Positions 9,431 through 18,138 of a stretch of DNA of 64,000 nucleotides are shown piece after piece. Both the position numbers and the translations under genes were made by a program. The DNA is from Verrucomicrobiales bacterium (GTDB lineage: Bacteria; Verrucomicrobiota; Verrucomicrobiia; Verrucomicrobiales; DEV007), in contig JARGNG010000001.1 in the NCBI GenBank assembly GCA_029213265.1, positions 124,822-188,821 on the forward strand. Direction: 5' to 3'. Each line of letters starts with the position of its first letter. The stretch's first letter is position 1. The notes beneath the pieces were generated by a model, which did no database searches, was not told the DNA's origin, and worked only from the letters and a program-made list of their open reading frames with translations.

Positions 9431-11602
9431 CTATTTCACTTCAATCGCTACGGCTTCGATCGTGCCGGAGAACCGGTCACCGAAATTCGCCACCGTGCCC
9501 CCGAGGTCATGGCCGATTTCGACTCCGTCGATAGGATGTCCCTTGAGAAGAGGGGCACACGGCTCGACCGCGATACGCATTTTGTTCGCCCGAAGCAGGA
9601 TCTTGTCTTTGGTTACTTTGACGTGAAACTCCTGCGCTGCGCCATCCGGTAACAATGCCGAGGCGAGATGGACGGTTTTTTGATTCCGGGTCGCGAATTG
9701 GAGTTTTCCGTCTTTGATAAATAGCGACCAGCCCATAGCACTGCCGCCCTGCGACGCAATCACTCCCTCCGCGGGGAGTCCGGAGACCTTTGCGGTGATT
9801 TCGAAGGGACGGTTCTTCACCGCCGGAGATTGTTCTCCGGGGAGACTGTCACCCGCCCTCAGGGAAAATGATTTTTGCGAAGCGGCTTTCTCTTTCTTCC
9901 AGGAACCAAACGGCACAACACCGGCGCGCTGTGTCCACGCTTCGTATTGGGCGATCATTTTGGTGGATGTGTCAGGCTGATCGGCAATGAGATTGTTCAT
10001 CTCGGTCCGGTCTTCCTCCATGTCGTAGAGTTCCCAGGGACTGTTGACTCCTTTGGAGACAAGCTTCCATTTTCCGTCGCGAACCGCGCGGTTGCCTTCG
10101 TGCTCGAAGAAGATGGGATTGCCACGCTTCAGGTCTCTCCCTTGAAGCGCGGAGCGGAGAGAAACGCCTTCCACCGGCTTGATCGACTGTTCATCGACTT
10201 TCTCCGGATATGCCGCCCCGGCCAGATCAATCGCTGTGGCGAGAACGTCAATGAGGTGGGACGGGGCGTCGTGAAGCGGGCCTTCGCCCGTTTCACGAAA
10301 GGCGGTTCCTTCCTTCGCGATTCCTTCTGGCCAGTGAGCGATGAGTGGAGTGCTGATTCCGCCTTCGTGAACGTAGTGCTTGTATTCCCGGAACGGAGTG
10401 TTGGAAATATTGGCCCAGTTCTTTCCGTAGCCGATCTCCACTTCCGGATAGGGGCCCGGCATGACACCGTCACCGCGGCGGAGGGGGTATCCATCGCGCG
10501 ACTGGGGAGGGATCATTTCAGTCTGCAATTCATCTCTTCCCATCGCCGGAAGGGTGGGGTTGTCAGGCCGCTCGAGCGGGCCTACCAGTTTTCCTCTTCC
10601 AAAGGTTTCGGCGCAGCCTCCGTTGTCCTGCAGAAAGAGGATCAAGGTGTTTTCGTATTGTCCTGTCTCCTTGAGAGCGCTGACGATGCGCCCGATGCCC
10701 TGGTCCATGTTGTCGACCATGGCCGCGTAGACTTCCATGCAGGCGGCTTCCCATTCCTTGAGTTGAACTTCCTCCCAGTTTCCAACGAGTGGAGCGGGTT
10801 CCCAGTGGTCGGGAAGAAGTTTCATGTCCTTGAGCTTCTGAATCCGCGCAGCATGGGTCGGAGCATATCCACCGTCGTATTTGCCTTCATACCTGGCGAT
10901 ATCTTCCGGAAGCGCATGCATCGGCCAGTGCGCCGCGGTGTAGGCGACATAGTGAAAGAAGGGCTGATCAGCGTGGCTCTTCGCGTGGTCCTTGATGTAA
11001 CGAACCGTGTTGTCGGAAATCGCGTCCGTGTAGTACCATGTTCCTTCGGGCTGATATTCGTGATCGTTTTCGGGGGTGATGTAGGTGTTGTCGCGGGTGA
11101 GGGAGTTGGGGTCGAAGAAGGAGCCGGCTCCGTGGATCGTTCCGAAGAATCGATCAAAGCCACGTTGCCGCGGCCAGTTGGAACGGTCGGGATTTTCCAA
11201 CTCGTTTCCCTGGTAGGGCGTGACGTGCCATTTGCCCGCCATGTAGGTTCGATATCCTGCCGGTTTCAGTGCTTCGGCGATGGTGACGCATTCCCGATTT
11301 AGCTCTCCCTGGTAGGAGGGCAGACCGTAGTCTCCCGTCATGTGACCGACACCGGCCTGGTGGGGATACAATCCGGTCAGCAGGGAAGCCCGGGTGGGGC
11401 AACAGCGTCCGGTATTGTAGAACTGGGTGAAGCGAACGCCCTCTTTCGCGAGCGCATCCAGGTTCGGTGTATTGATTTCTCCTCCGTAACACCCGATGTC
11501 AGACCACCCCATATCGTCTGACATGATCAGGATGATGTTGGGTTTTTCGGCAGCTGCTGCAAAGGAGGCAATCAGAAGGGAAAGTAGAAGAGGTCGAAAC
11601 AT
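9431..11602 (-). CDS. Secreted arylsulfatase with C-terminal LamG-like sandwich domain
   Basis: This 723-residue type I sulfatase hydrolyses a sulfate ester outside the cytoplasm. The signal peptide is MFRPLLLSLLIASFAAAA. The metal-binding start is NIILIMSDDMGWSD, and the formylglycine motif is CCPTR at Cys67 (GRCCPTRASLLTG). Further family blocks include GKWHV and LFLQDNGG. At 723 residues it exceeds the usual 450-550. The extra part, about 575-723, is a beta-sandwich (GVIASQGGSAMGWSLFIKDG) that resembles the middle domain of the sulfatase/GH43-like fusion at 37428-40460, and it probably binds glycan. Its stop lies 15 bases from the convergent alcohol dehydrogenase. The exact substrate is unknown. 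Confidence 0.93.
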   Translation of the reverse strand: MFRPLLLSLLIASFAAAAEKPNIILIMSDDMGWSDIGCYGGEINTPNLDALAKEGVRFTQFYNTGRCCPTRASLLTGLYPHQAGVGHMTGDYGLPSYQGELNRECVTIAEALKPAGYRTYMAGKWHVTPYQGNELENPDRSNWPRQRGFDRFFGTIHGAGSFFDPNSLTRDNTYITPENDHEYQPEGTWYYTDAISDNTVRYIKDHAKSHADQPFFHYVAYTAAHWPMHALPEDIARYEGKYDGGYAPTHAARIQKLKDMKLLPDHWEPAPLVGNWEEVQLKEWEAACMEVYAAMVDNMDQGIGRIVSALKETGQYENTLILFLQDNGGCAETFGRGKLVGPLERPDNPTLPAMGRDELQTEMIPPQSRDGYPLRRGDGVMPGPYPEVEIGYGKNWANISNTPFREYKHYVHEGGISTPLIAHWPEGIAKEGTAFRETGEGPLHDAPSHLIDVLATAIDLAGAAYPEKVDEQSIKPVEGVSLRSALQGRDLKRGNPIFFEHEGNRAVRDGKWKLVSKGVNSPWELYDMEEDRTEMNNLIADQPDTSTKMIAQYEAWTQRAGVVPFGSWKKEKAASQKSFSLRAGDSLPGEQSPAVKNRPFEITAKVSGLPAEGVIASQGGSAMGWSLFIKDGKLQFATRNQKTVHLASALLPDGAAQEFHVKVTKDKILLRANKMRIAVEPCAPLLKGHPIDGVEIGHDLGGTVANFGDRFSGTIEAVAIEVK

Positions 11603-11724
11603 GGTGCGCGAGACTACGCTATGATTGCCCGCGGGAGCAAGGAGATCGTGTGGCGTGTGTTTGTCTGCCGGGGCAGGTCTGAAAGCTTGCCAGAATCCAC
11701 TCCTTTTCGGAGCATCCGTAAGTT

Positions 11725-12540
11725 ATGAAAAAAATCGTCCTCGCTACCTTTCTGCTTTCTCTTTCGTCGTCTCTTCTGATGGGCGAAGACAAACCGAAAC
11801 CCAAGCCGCTCACTCCCGGAGGTGTCTGGCCGAAAGGCAGCATGGAGCGGCCCCGTCCCCGGGTGGTTGATCCTCCCGGATTCTCTTCTCAGGAAACGGC
11901 CGGGCAAGCGCCCTCAGATGCCGTCGTGTTTTTCGATGGAACGGACCTTTCCGGGTGGAAGGCGCAGAAAAAATCGGATGACGGAAACGAGGCCGCCAAA
12001 TGGAAGGTCGAAAATGGATACATGGAAGTCGTCAGGGGGACCGGTCCGATTCAGACGAAAGACCAGATCGAAGGTGATGCACAGTGGCACGTTGAGTGGT
12101 GCGCGCCTTCGGAAGTGAAGGGCAACAGCCAGGGCCGGGGGAACAGCGGGGTTTTCATCGGGGGCTATCCGGAAGTGCAGGTTCTGGATTCCTACCAAAA
12201 CGACACCTATCCGGACGGTCAGGCCTCGGCGCTCTATTCTCAGTATCCCCCGATGGTGAACGCGAGCCGGAAACCGGGTGAGTGGCAGACCTATGACATC
12301 GTTGTGGTGCGGGAAAAGAAGGATGAAAGTGGAAAGGTGACGCAGCCCGGTTCGATCACCGTTCTTCACAATGGAATCGTCGTTCACTTTGCCCGCGAAA
12401 CCGGCGGAAAGACTCCCTCGGGCGGGCTTTCTCTACAGGATCACGGGAATCCGGTCCGCTATCGGAATATCTGGGCGAGGAAGATCAATCTGGTCGATCC
12501 GGACAGTGAGGGGACTCCACCTCCGGGCAAGGCGAAGTAG
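11725..12540 (+). CDS. DUF1080 (3-keto-disaccharide hydrolase-type) secreted protein
   Basis: This is a 271-residue exported protein with signal peptide MKKIVLATFLLSLSSSLLMG. After a Pro/Lys-rich segment, residues about 70-255 form a DUF1080 fold. The conserved opening is VVFFDGTDLSGWKA, followed by KWKVENGYMEV, NSGVFIGGYPEVQVLDSY and NPVRYRNIWAR. The family is a concanavalin-like sandwich; some members hydrolyse 3-keto-glycosides, others may only bind glycan. It stands alone, divergent from the sulfatase at 9431-11602 across a 122-base gap that presumably carries both promoters. A REPIN-like element lies directly downstream. Confidence 0.9.
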   Translation: MKKIVLATFLLSLSSSLLMGEDKPKPKPLTPGGVWPKGSMERPRPRVVDPPGFSSQETAGQAPSDAVVFFDGTDLSGWKAQKKSDDGNEAAKWKVENGYMEVVRGTGPIQTKDQIEGDAQWHVEWCAPSEVKGNSQGRGNSGVFIGGYPEVQVLDSYQNDTYPDGQASALYSQYPPMVNASRKPGEWQTYDIVVVREKKDESGKVTQPGSITVLHNGIVVHFARETGGKTPSGGLSLQDHGNPVRYRNIWARKINLVDPDSEGTPPPGKAK

Positions 12541-12546
12541 GTAGAT

Positions 12547-12641
12547 GTAGCCGCGCTCGCAAGAGCGTGGGCGTGGGCGTGGGTTTGTCACGCGAGACGA
12601 TTTTTGAACCGGCGAAACCACCTTCTTGCGAAGGCGGCTAC
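12547..12641. repeat. REPIN-like element: two inverted REP hairpins
   Basis: Two 24-base arms face each other at 12547-12570 and 12618-12641. Written in the same orientation they match at 20 of 24 positions. Each arm folds into a 5-bp stem closed by a GCAA tetraloop. The four differences fall on two base pairs of that stem and both pairs are preserved, so they are compensatory. A GTGGGC micro-repeat follows the left arm. The element fills the gap between a + strand stop and a - strand stop, as expected for REP sequences. No RAYT/Y1 transposase is visible in the window. Confidence 0.75.
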
Positions 12642-12656
12642 TTGCGATACGATTTT

Positions 12657-14051
12657 TTAGGCGAGAATCTCCCGGATCACATGCGCTTCCTCCACTCCGG
12701 TCAGCCTCTGATCGAATCCCTGGAATTTGTAGGTCAGCCTCTCGTGGTCGATACCTAACAAGTGCATCATGGTCGCGTGCAGATCCCGCACCTCGGTCGG
12801 ATTTTCCGCAACTTCGTTTCCGAGATCGTTGGTGCTGCCATGGGTCACGCCGCCTTTGACACCACCGCCTGCCATCCAGATGGAGTAGGCGTCCTTCTGG
12901 TGATCGCGACCGCATTTGTTGGGATCTTCCGTCCCCTGCAGCATGGGCGTCCTTCCAAATTCGGCACCCCAGACAACGAGTGTGGAATCGAGCAGGCCAC
13001 GCTGCTTAAGATCACGGATCAGGGCGGCGATCGGTTGATCTACGTTTTTGCAGTTTCTACTGAGGCTGCCGTGTTGGTTGGCATGGGAATCCCAGTCGCC
13101 GTTGAAAAGTTCAACAAAGCGGACTCCGCGCTCGACGAGTCGCCGTGCTTTGAGACACTGGCTGGCGAATTCTCCATTGCCATACATTTCCAGGGTGGCC
13201 GGACTTTCCTGCGACAGATCAACGAGATCGGGAACGGAAGCCTGCATCCGGAAAGCCATCTCGTACTGATTGATCCTCGTTTGAATTTCCGGATCTCCCA
13301 CCAACTCGAAATTCTGCTGATTGAGAGCCTCGATCGAATCGAGTGTTCTGCGCCGCTCCTCCCTCGAAGTGTGTTCGGGATTGTTGAGAAAGAGAACGGG
13401 GTCTCCCTGACCGCGAAGCTGAACCCCCTGGTGAACGCTCGGAAGAAATCCGGATTTCCAAAGATTGGCTCCGGCCCCGGGAGTATTGCCTGTCAGGAAA
13501 ACAACATAGGCGGGCAGGTTCTCCGATTCGCTTCCGAGACCGTAGGTGGTCCACGATCCAATCGATGGATTTCCCTGGCGATTGAGACCGGTGTGGAAAA
13601 CGAGTTGGGCGGGACCGTGGTTGAACTCGGTCGTGTGCATCGATTTCACGATACACATTTCGTCGGCGACAGTGCCGAGGTGAGGAAGAAGGGAGGAGAG
13701 TTCGTTTCCACCTTCCCCATGCTTCGTGAATTCGTAGGGCGTTCCGAGAAGCTTGGGATGTCCGCGGAGAAACGAGAAACGCTTTCCTTCAAACAATTCC
13801 TTCGGTGCAAGCTGCCGGTCGTATTTCTGCAGGACAGGCTTGTAGTCAAAAAGATCGAGGTGCGAGGGAGCCCCGGTCATGTGAAAGAAAATGACGCTGC
13901 GAGCTTTCGGAGCCACTTTCTGAAAGGCTTTCGGAACCGTGGCAAGCGCGTCGTTCTGGAGGAGTGAGCCGAGGGCGAGCGAACCGACCCCCGCTCCGCT
14001 TCGGGAGAGGAACCGTCGCCGGTTCATAAGGCTGTCGATTTGGTCTTTCAT
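12657..14051 (-). CDS. DUF1501 Tat-exported protein
   Basis: This 464-residue protein belongs to the DUF1501 family, related in fold to sulfatase/alkaline-phosphatase enzymes. The N-terminus carries a twin-arginine signal (MNRRRFLSRSGAGVGSLALG), so it is exported folded. Family blocks include FFHMTGAPSHLDLFDYKP, HTTEFNHGPAQLVFHTG, ERGVRFVELFNGDWDSH, VVWGAEFGRTP and GRDHQKDAYSIWMAGGG. In PVC bacteria this gene nearly always pairs with a PSD1 cytochrome gene; here that partner ends only four bases upstream, so the two are one transcript. The biochemical role of the pair is not established. Confidence 0.93.
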   Translation of the reverse strand: MKDQIDSLMNRRRFLSRSGAGVGSLALGSLLQNDALATVPKAFQKVAPKARSVIFFHMTGAPSHLDLFDYKPVLQKYDRQLAPKELFEGKRFSFLRGHPKLLGTPYEFTKHGEGGNELSSLLPHLGTVADEMCIVKSMHTTEFNHGPAQLVFHTGLNRQGNPSIGSWTTYGLGSESENLPAYVVFLTGNTPGAGANLWKSGFLPSVHQGVQLRGQGDPVLFLNNPEHTSREERRRTLDSIEALNQQNFELVGDPEIQTRINQYEMAFRMQASVPDLVDLSQESPATLEMYGNGEFASQCLKARRLVERGVRFVELFNGDWDSHANQHGSLSRNCKNVDQPIAALIRDLKQRGLLDSTLVVWGAEFGRTPMLQGTEDPNKCGRDHQKDAYSIWMAGGGVKGGVTHGSTNDLGNEVAENPTEVRDLHATMMHLLGIDHERLTYKFQGFDQRLTGVEEAHVIREILA

Positions 14052-14055
14052 CTGG

Positions 14056-16551
14056 TTAGCCGCGGGTAATGGTTTCGTGCAGATTCAGGAGGATGGTTGC
14101 AATTTCACGATAGGCCTTTTCTTCGGATTGGCTTTCTCCGAGGACAGAGGTGAATGCCGAGTGGAGCAACTGCAATTCCGACTCGCGCGGGTTTCTTGCG
14201 AGGGCAGTGCGGAAAGCCCAGTCGATTCGGTCTTCGATCGTCTCTCCGCCTTCCAGAGAAATTCGATTCGCAAAGGCGTCTGCAATCTCGACGTAGACCG
14301 GATCGTTGAGCAGAGTCAGGGACTGCAGAGGAGTATTGGAGATGTCGCGTTGCACGACACAGGCGGAACGGTCGGGAGCGTCGAAGTTTGCAAAGCTGGG
14401 GTAATGCGCGTTGCGACGCCAGAGCGTGTAGACGCCGCGCCGATAGGCATCTTCCCCCGTCGAGGGAATGTAGTAGGTCTCCGATGCGCCAGCCGTTTTT
14501 CTCCAGAAGGTAGCGGGCTGATAGGGGCGGACGTTTACGCCGAATTGTTTTTCGGAGAGCAAGCCGCCGATGGCAAGCGCCTGATCGCGAATGACTTCGG
14601 CTCCGAGGCGGTGGCCGGGGTGCCGCCAAAGCAGTTGATTGCGGGGGTCCACTTCGGAGTATGCCTTGTTGATCGTGATCGATTGACGATAGGTCGTTGA
14701 AAGAGCGATGCGACGAAGGGCTTTCTTCAGGGACCATTGATCGTCCTCGATGAAAGCAACTGCGAGCCAGTCGAGCAATTCGGGATGAGTCGGGAGCTCT
14801 CCCTGGGTTCCGAAGTCCTCCGGAGTGGTGACGAGTCCCTGCCCGAAAACTTCAATCCAGAGGCGGTTGATAAAGGTTCGTCCGACAAGCGGGTTCGATG
14901 GATCAACGAGCCATTTTGCCAGTCCGAGGCGGTTGCGGGGGAGTTCCCCGGAAAAGCGGTGAAGAGAAGCAGGGGTGGCGGGAGAAACCTGGTTTCCTTT
15001 ACTCAGGAAATCCCCCCGCTTGGCAATGAAGGTGTCCCGTGGTTTCTCCATTTCCTCCATGACACGCGTTTCTTTCTTCCGAATCTCGGACAGCCTCGAG
15101 TTCTGGATGCCGGCCTCATCCAGGCGTCGACTCATGTCCGCGTCCTTGGGGATCAATTTTTTGGAAACGGTCCGGCACTGGGTAAGGTTCATTTCCTTTT
15201 TGGAATCGAGAATTTTCCGGACGTCTTCGGGAAGGCTTTCCCGGCCTTTCGGGTGGTCGGCAATTTTCAATTCGACCCGGGCGAGAATGTCATCGCGAAT
15301 TTCGCCGAGGAGATTTTCGAATTCCTTTTCGGCGGCGGCTTCGTTGGCTTTGTCGATCTTGCCTTTGCCGACTTTGAGAGTCGGTCCGATGTGAACCATT
15401 CCGGACATGCCCATTTTCTCCCCCTGCTGCTTCGATTCCATCGGGGTGTTGTTGAAGAAAGCGTAGAGCTCGTAGTATTCCTTCGCCGAGAGAGGATCAT
15501 ACTTGTGGTTGTGGCACTGGGCGCATCCCACCGTCAGCCCAAGCCAGATTGTGCCCGTGGTGTTGGTCCGGTCCACGTTGCGCTTGTAGTGGTCTTCTCT
15601 TGGATCGGTTCCCGCTTCGAGATTCATCGGGGAATTGCGATGAAATCCCGTTGCGACGATTTGGGATTCGGTTGGTTCGGGGAGGAGGTCTCCGGCTAGT
15701 TGTTCAATGGAAAACCGGTCGAAAGGCATGTCCGAATTGAGTGCTTCGATGACCCAGTCCCGCCATGGCCACATCGTCCGGGGCGCATCGCGCTGGTAGC
15801 CTTCGGAATCGGCGTAGCGGGCGAGGTCGAGCCACTGAACGGCCCACTTTTCGCCAAAGGCGGGAGAGGCAAGAAGCTCGTCGACGATCCTGCCATAGTT
15901 GGCCAGGGACGGATCTTCGAGAAAGTCGCCCACCTGGGCGGGGGTGGGCGGAAGGCCGATCAGATCGAGATAGGCCCGGCGAATGAGCCGCGCCGGTTCT
16001 GCTTCCGGATTCAGAGAAAGGCCTTCTCCGGCCAGTCGGGCCGCGATGAAATGATCGATCTCATTGGGCGAGCGGCCCTCCAGCATCTTCGCCCCTTCTT
16101 CAGGGAGAGCGGATTTTTCCGGAGGAAGAAACGACCAGTGCACAGGAGGTCGCCATCCGTCATCGGGCCAGACTGCGCCCGCTTCGATCCAGTGCTTCAG
16201 CGTCTCGATCTCTTTTTTCGAAAGCGGATCTCCCTTTGGAGGCATTCGTTTCTCCGGATCGGCCTCCTCAACAACATGAAGCAGAACGGACTCCTCCGGC
16301 TTCCCTGCGACGAAAAGCGCTTCGCCGGCATCCGTCGGTCTGGTGGCGTGGTAAAAGGAATCCAGCCCGATTCCGCCCTTCAAAGTCTCACCATCGTGAC
16401 AGTCGAGACAGTTGGCTTCCAGAATAGGGAACACATCCTTTTCAAAATCGAGTGCCGAAGAAAAAGAGACCAGTGAGAAAACAAAAAACGCGGCACCCAC
16501 TGCTTTCGAAAAGGAATGATGGGAGGAGGTTCTCATGGAGTTACTAACCAT
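14056..16551 (-). CDS. PSD1/DUF1549/DUF1553 planctomycete-type cytochrome protein
   Basis: This 831-residue exported protein is the partner of the DUF1501 gene that follows it. The start could be the ATG at 16551 or the one at 16536 (MRTSSHHSFSKAVGAAFF); the signal peptide is intact with either. Near residue 50 is the haem motif CLDCH with the later MPPKGDPLS segment. The DUF1549 block contains LIRRAYLDLIGLPPTPAQV and the motif TVGCAQCHNHKYDPLS. The DUF1553 block includes NRLGLAKWLVDPSNPLVGRT and FINRLWIEVFGQGLV, ending with LARNPRESEL. Two CxxCH motifs suggest covalent haem and an electron-transfer role at the envelope. Confidence 0.93.
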   Translation of the reverse strand: MVSNSMRTSSHHSFSKAVGAAFFVFSLVSFSSALDFEKDVFPILEANCLDCHDGETLKGGIGLDSFYHATRPTDAGEALFVAGKPEESVLLHVVEEADPEKRMPPKGDPLSKKEIETLKHWIEAGAVWPDDGWRPPVHWSFLPPEKSALPEEGAKMLEGRSPNEIDHFIAARLAGEGLSLNPEAEPARLIRRAYLDLIGLPPTPAQVGDFLEDPSLANYGRIVDELLASPAFGEKWAVQWLDLARYADSEGYQRDAPRTMWPWRDWVIEALNSDMPFDRFSIEQLAGDLLPEPTESQIVATGFHRNSPMNLEAGTDPREDHYKRNVDRTNTTGTIWLGLTVGCAQCHNHKYDPLSAKEYYELYAFFNNTPMESKQQGEKMGMSGMVHIGPTLKVGKGKIDKANEAAAEKEFENLLGEIRDDILARVELKIADHPKGRESLPEDVRKILDSKKEMNLTQCRTVSKKLIPKDADMSRRLDEAGIQNSRLSEIRKKETRVMEEMEKPRDTFIAKRGDFLSKGNQVSPATPASLHRFSGELPRNRLGLAKWLVDPSNPLVGRTFINRLWIEVFGQGLVTTPEDFGTQGELPTHPELLDWLAVAFIEDDQWSLKKALRRIALSTTYRQSITINKAYSEVDPRNQLLWRHPGHRLGAEVIRDQALAIGGLLSEKQFGVNVRPYQPATFWRKTAGASETYYIPSTGEDAYRRGVYTLWRRNAHYPSFANFDAPDRSACVVQRDISNTPLQSLTLLNDPVYVEIADAFANRISLEGGETIEDRIDWAFRTALARNPRESELQLLHSAFTSVLGESQSEEKAYREIATILLNLHETITRG

Positions 16552-16691
16552 GCTTCACTCACGCATGAGGGTCGAGTGCCTATTTGCGTGGGGAATTGGA
16601 GCGTAATACGGAAGGGCAGGCGCGCTCCGGACACCGGAAGACGATCTCAAAATGGAATTCACAGACTCCGGATCGGGTGTAGTTTCTTTCC

Positions 16692-17630
16692 ATGAAAATC
16701 CCTCTTGCCCTGTCATTGATTCTCTTGATTCACGCTTCGCTATGCGCCCGGACCTTCACGTCGAAAGAGGGAAAAGCACTGGAGGCGGAATTTGTCAGCA
16801 CTACGGAAACTCACGTAACCGTTCGCCGCGAAGCTGACGGGCGGCGCTTTACGATTCCGATTGCATCGCTTTCCGATGACGATCAGGTCTGGATTGCATC
16901 GCAGGGGAAGGAAGCCGATGGGGGCGGCGCGGTTGCGTTGCCGGATTCTGTGGCGTCGGTTGTGGAAGCGAGGGGAACGCTTTTATTCGAAGATGATTTC
17001 AACCGCGAGGATTCCGATGAAAGCGATGATCTGGGAACCAGCTGGACGACCAACAGCCAGAGTCGCGCTCAGGGTGCCAAGCAGAATGATCTCGTCGAGG
17101 GAGAGCTGGTCATGACCATTTCCCCGAAGGCGGACCACGCCATTTCCACGGTTCACAATACCGCCGAGCCCTACGGAGATGCGGTTGTATCCCTGCGAAT
17201 GAAACTGGAAGAAGGCGACCAACTCAAGCTTGCCTACAATGACAAGGAGGAGAAGTCAGTTTGGGCGGGACACATCAATGGAGTCATCATGACGCCGGAG
17301 CGTCTCACTCTATCCGATGAACGGGAGGGTCGTTTTCGACTCGATCTTCGCAATGGGAAGGAGACTCCCGAGGGGAAGGCCGCTTTGGAAGAGGCGCTGA
17401 AATCGACTGACAAAACCTTCCCTCTTGACCTTGAGGCGGGTGAATGGCATGAAGTCGTGACCTGGCATGACGGCGACACTCTGAAGGTATACATCGATGG
17501 AGACGAGGTCGGGACTCACACGTCCCCGGGGTTCGGGCACGGGACAAAGCGTCAGTTTGTCTTCGCGGTGGCGAAGCACGCGGTCGTCGATGATTTGAAA
17601 ATCTGGAAGTTGGCGCCGGAGGCGGAGTAA
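16692..17630 (+). CDS. SHD1 domain / LamG-like secreted protein
   Basis: This is a 312-residue exported protein with signal peptide MKIPLALSLILLIHASLCA. Residues about 20-72 form an SHD1-like small beta domain (RTFTSKEGKALEAEFVS; RRFTIPIASLSDDDQVWI), common in PVC secreted proteins. Residues about 95-310 form a concanavalin/LamG-like sandwich starting FEDDFNREDSDESDDLGTSW and ending VVDDLKIWKL. This second domain is clearly paralogous to the protein at 25233-25973, which ends IDDVKIWRL. It probably binds glycan or protein at the cell surface. It is divergent from the PSD1 gene, and a hairpin terminator follows. Confidence 0.75.
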   Translation: MKIPLALSLILLIHASLCARTFTSKEGKALEAEFVSTTETHVTVRREADGRRFTIPIASLSDDDQVWIASQGKEADGGGAVALPDSVASVVEARGTLLFEDDFNREDSDESDDLGTSWTTNSQSRAQGAKQNDLVEGELVMTISPKADHAISTVHNTAEPYGDAVVSLRMKLEEGDQLKLAYNDKEEKSVWAGHINGVIMTPERLTLSDEREGRFRLDLRNGKETPEGKAALEEALKSTDKTFPLDLEAGEWHEVVTWHDGDTLKVYIDGDEVGTHTSPGFGHGTKRQFVFAVAKHAVVDDLKIWKLAPEAE

Positions 17631-17675
17631 GCAAATCGCCATCTCCAAATTCGCAGCCATCGTTTCAGGACACAA

Positions 17676-17701
17676 AAACAGGGAGCGAAGGCTCCCTGTT
17701 T
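17676..17701. terminator. Bidirectional hairpin terminator
   Basis: A perfect 11-bp stem (17676-17686 with 17691-17701) closes on the loop GAAG. Read leftwards, the stem runs into a T tract, which suits termination of the glycine-zipper gene. It also lies 45 bases after the stop of the convergent SHD1-LamG gene, so it can serve both. Confidence 0.8.
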
Positions 17702-17748
17702 GCGCCTTCTGTTTTAAAGCACAGAAGTAGAGTATTTCGAACCGTATT

Positions 17749-18015
17749 CTAGTAGCGGTTGTAGCCTTGCTGATCCCGATAGCCGTGGTTTCGATGCGCC
17801 CGGTTTTTGGACATTTCGGAACCGGCGACGGCACCAACAGCTCCCCCAATGAGAGCTCCCGTGGCACGATTTCCGCTTCCGGCGACAGCTGCACCGAGAC
17901 CTGCTCCGACTCCACCACCGACTACCGCTCCGCGCTCTCCGGGAGTGCATGAGACAAAGGTTGAGCTGAGGGCGAGAGCTGCGGCTGCGAAAAGAATGTT
18001 TTGGAGGTTTTTCAT
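17749..18015 (-). CDS. Small glycine-zipper lipoprotein
   Basis: This 88-residue protein has a signal peptide (MKNLQNILFAAAALALSSTF) ending at a lipobox-like VSC, so Cys23 is the likely lipidated residue. The mature part is a glycine-zipper (AVVGGGVGAGLGAAVAG and GALIGGAVGAVAGSEM), as in YMGG/2TM-type outer-membrane lipoproteins, followed by a basic, Tyr-rich tail. Such proteins usually insert into or stabilise the envelope, but no specific role can be assigned. The gene stands alone, ended by the strong hairpin at 17676-17701. Confidence 0.8.
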   Translation of the reverse strand: MKNLQNILFAAAALALSSTFVSCTPGERGAVVGGGVGAGLGAAVAGSGNRATGALIGGAVGAVAGSEMSKNRAHRNHGYRDQQGYNRY

Positions 18016-18138
18016 AATTTAGGTTGTTTGGATACGAGGTAGAGGGAAGAAGAGTTCCCTCGCTCATGGAAATATAAGTCGAACCCTCGAAATTCATCAA
18101 GTGAAATCCCCTTGTAGTGGAGGCCGGGAAAACCGGTC

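Noticed and set aside
9875-11302. 475-residue open frame on the + strand
   Set aside because: Antisense to the CCPTR sulfatase, with no recognisable motif or signal.
11665-11676. Short inverted repeat CTGCC/GGCAG upstream of the DUF1080 gene
   Set aside because: The stem closes on two bases only, too small to be a terminator or regulator on its own.
12568-12584. GTGGGC micro-repeat
   Set aside because: Only about three short units inside the REPIN-like element; not a CRISPR array or satellite.
12762-13967. 401-residue open frame on the + strand
   Set aside because: Antisense to the DUF1501 gene, whose family blocks run throughout.
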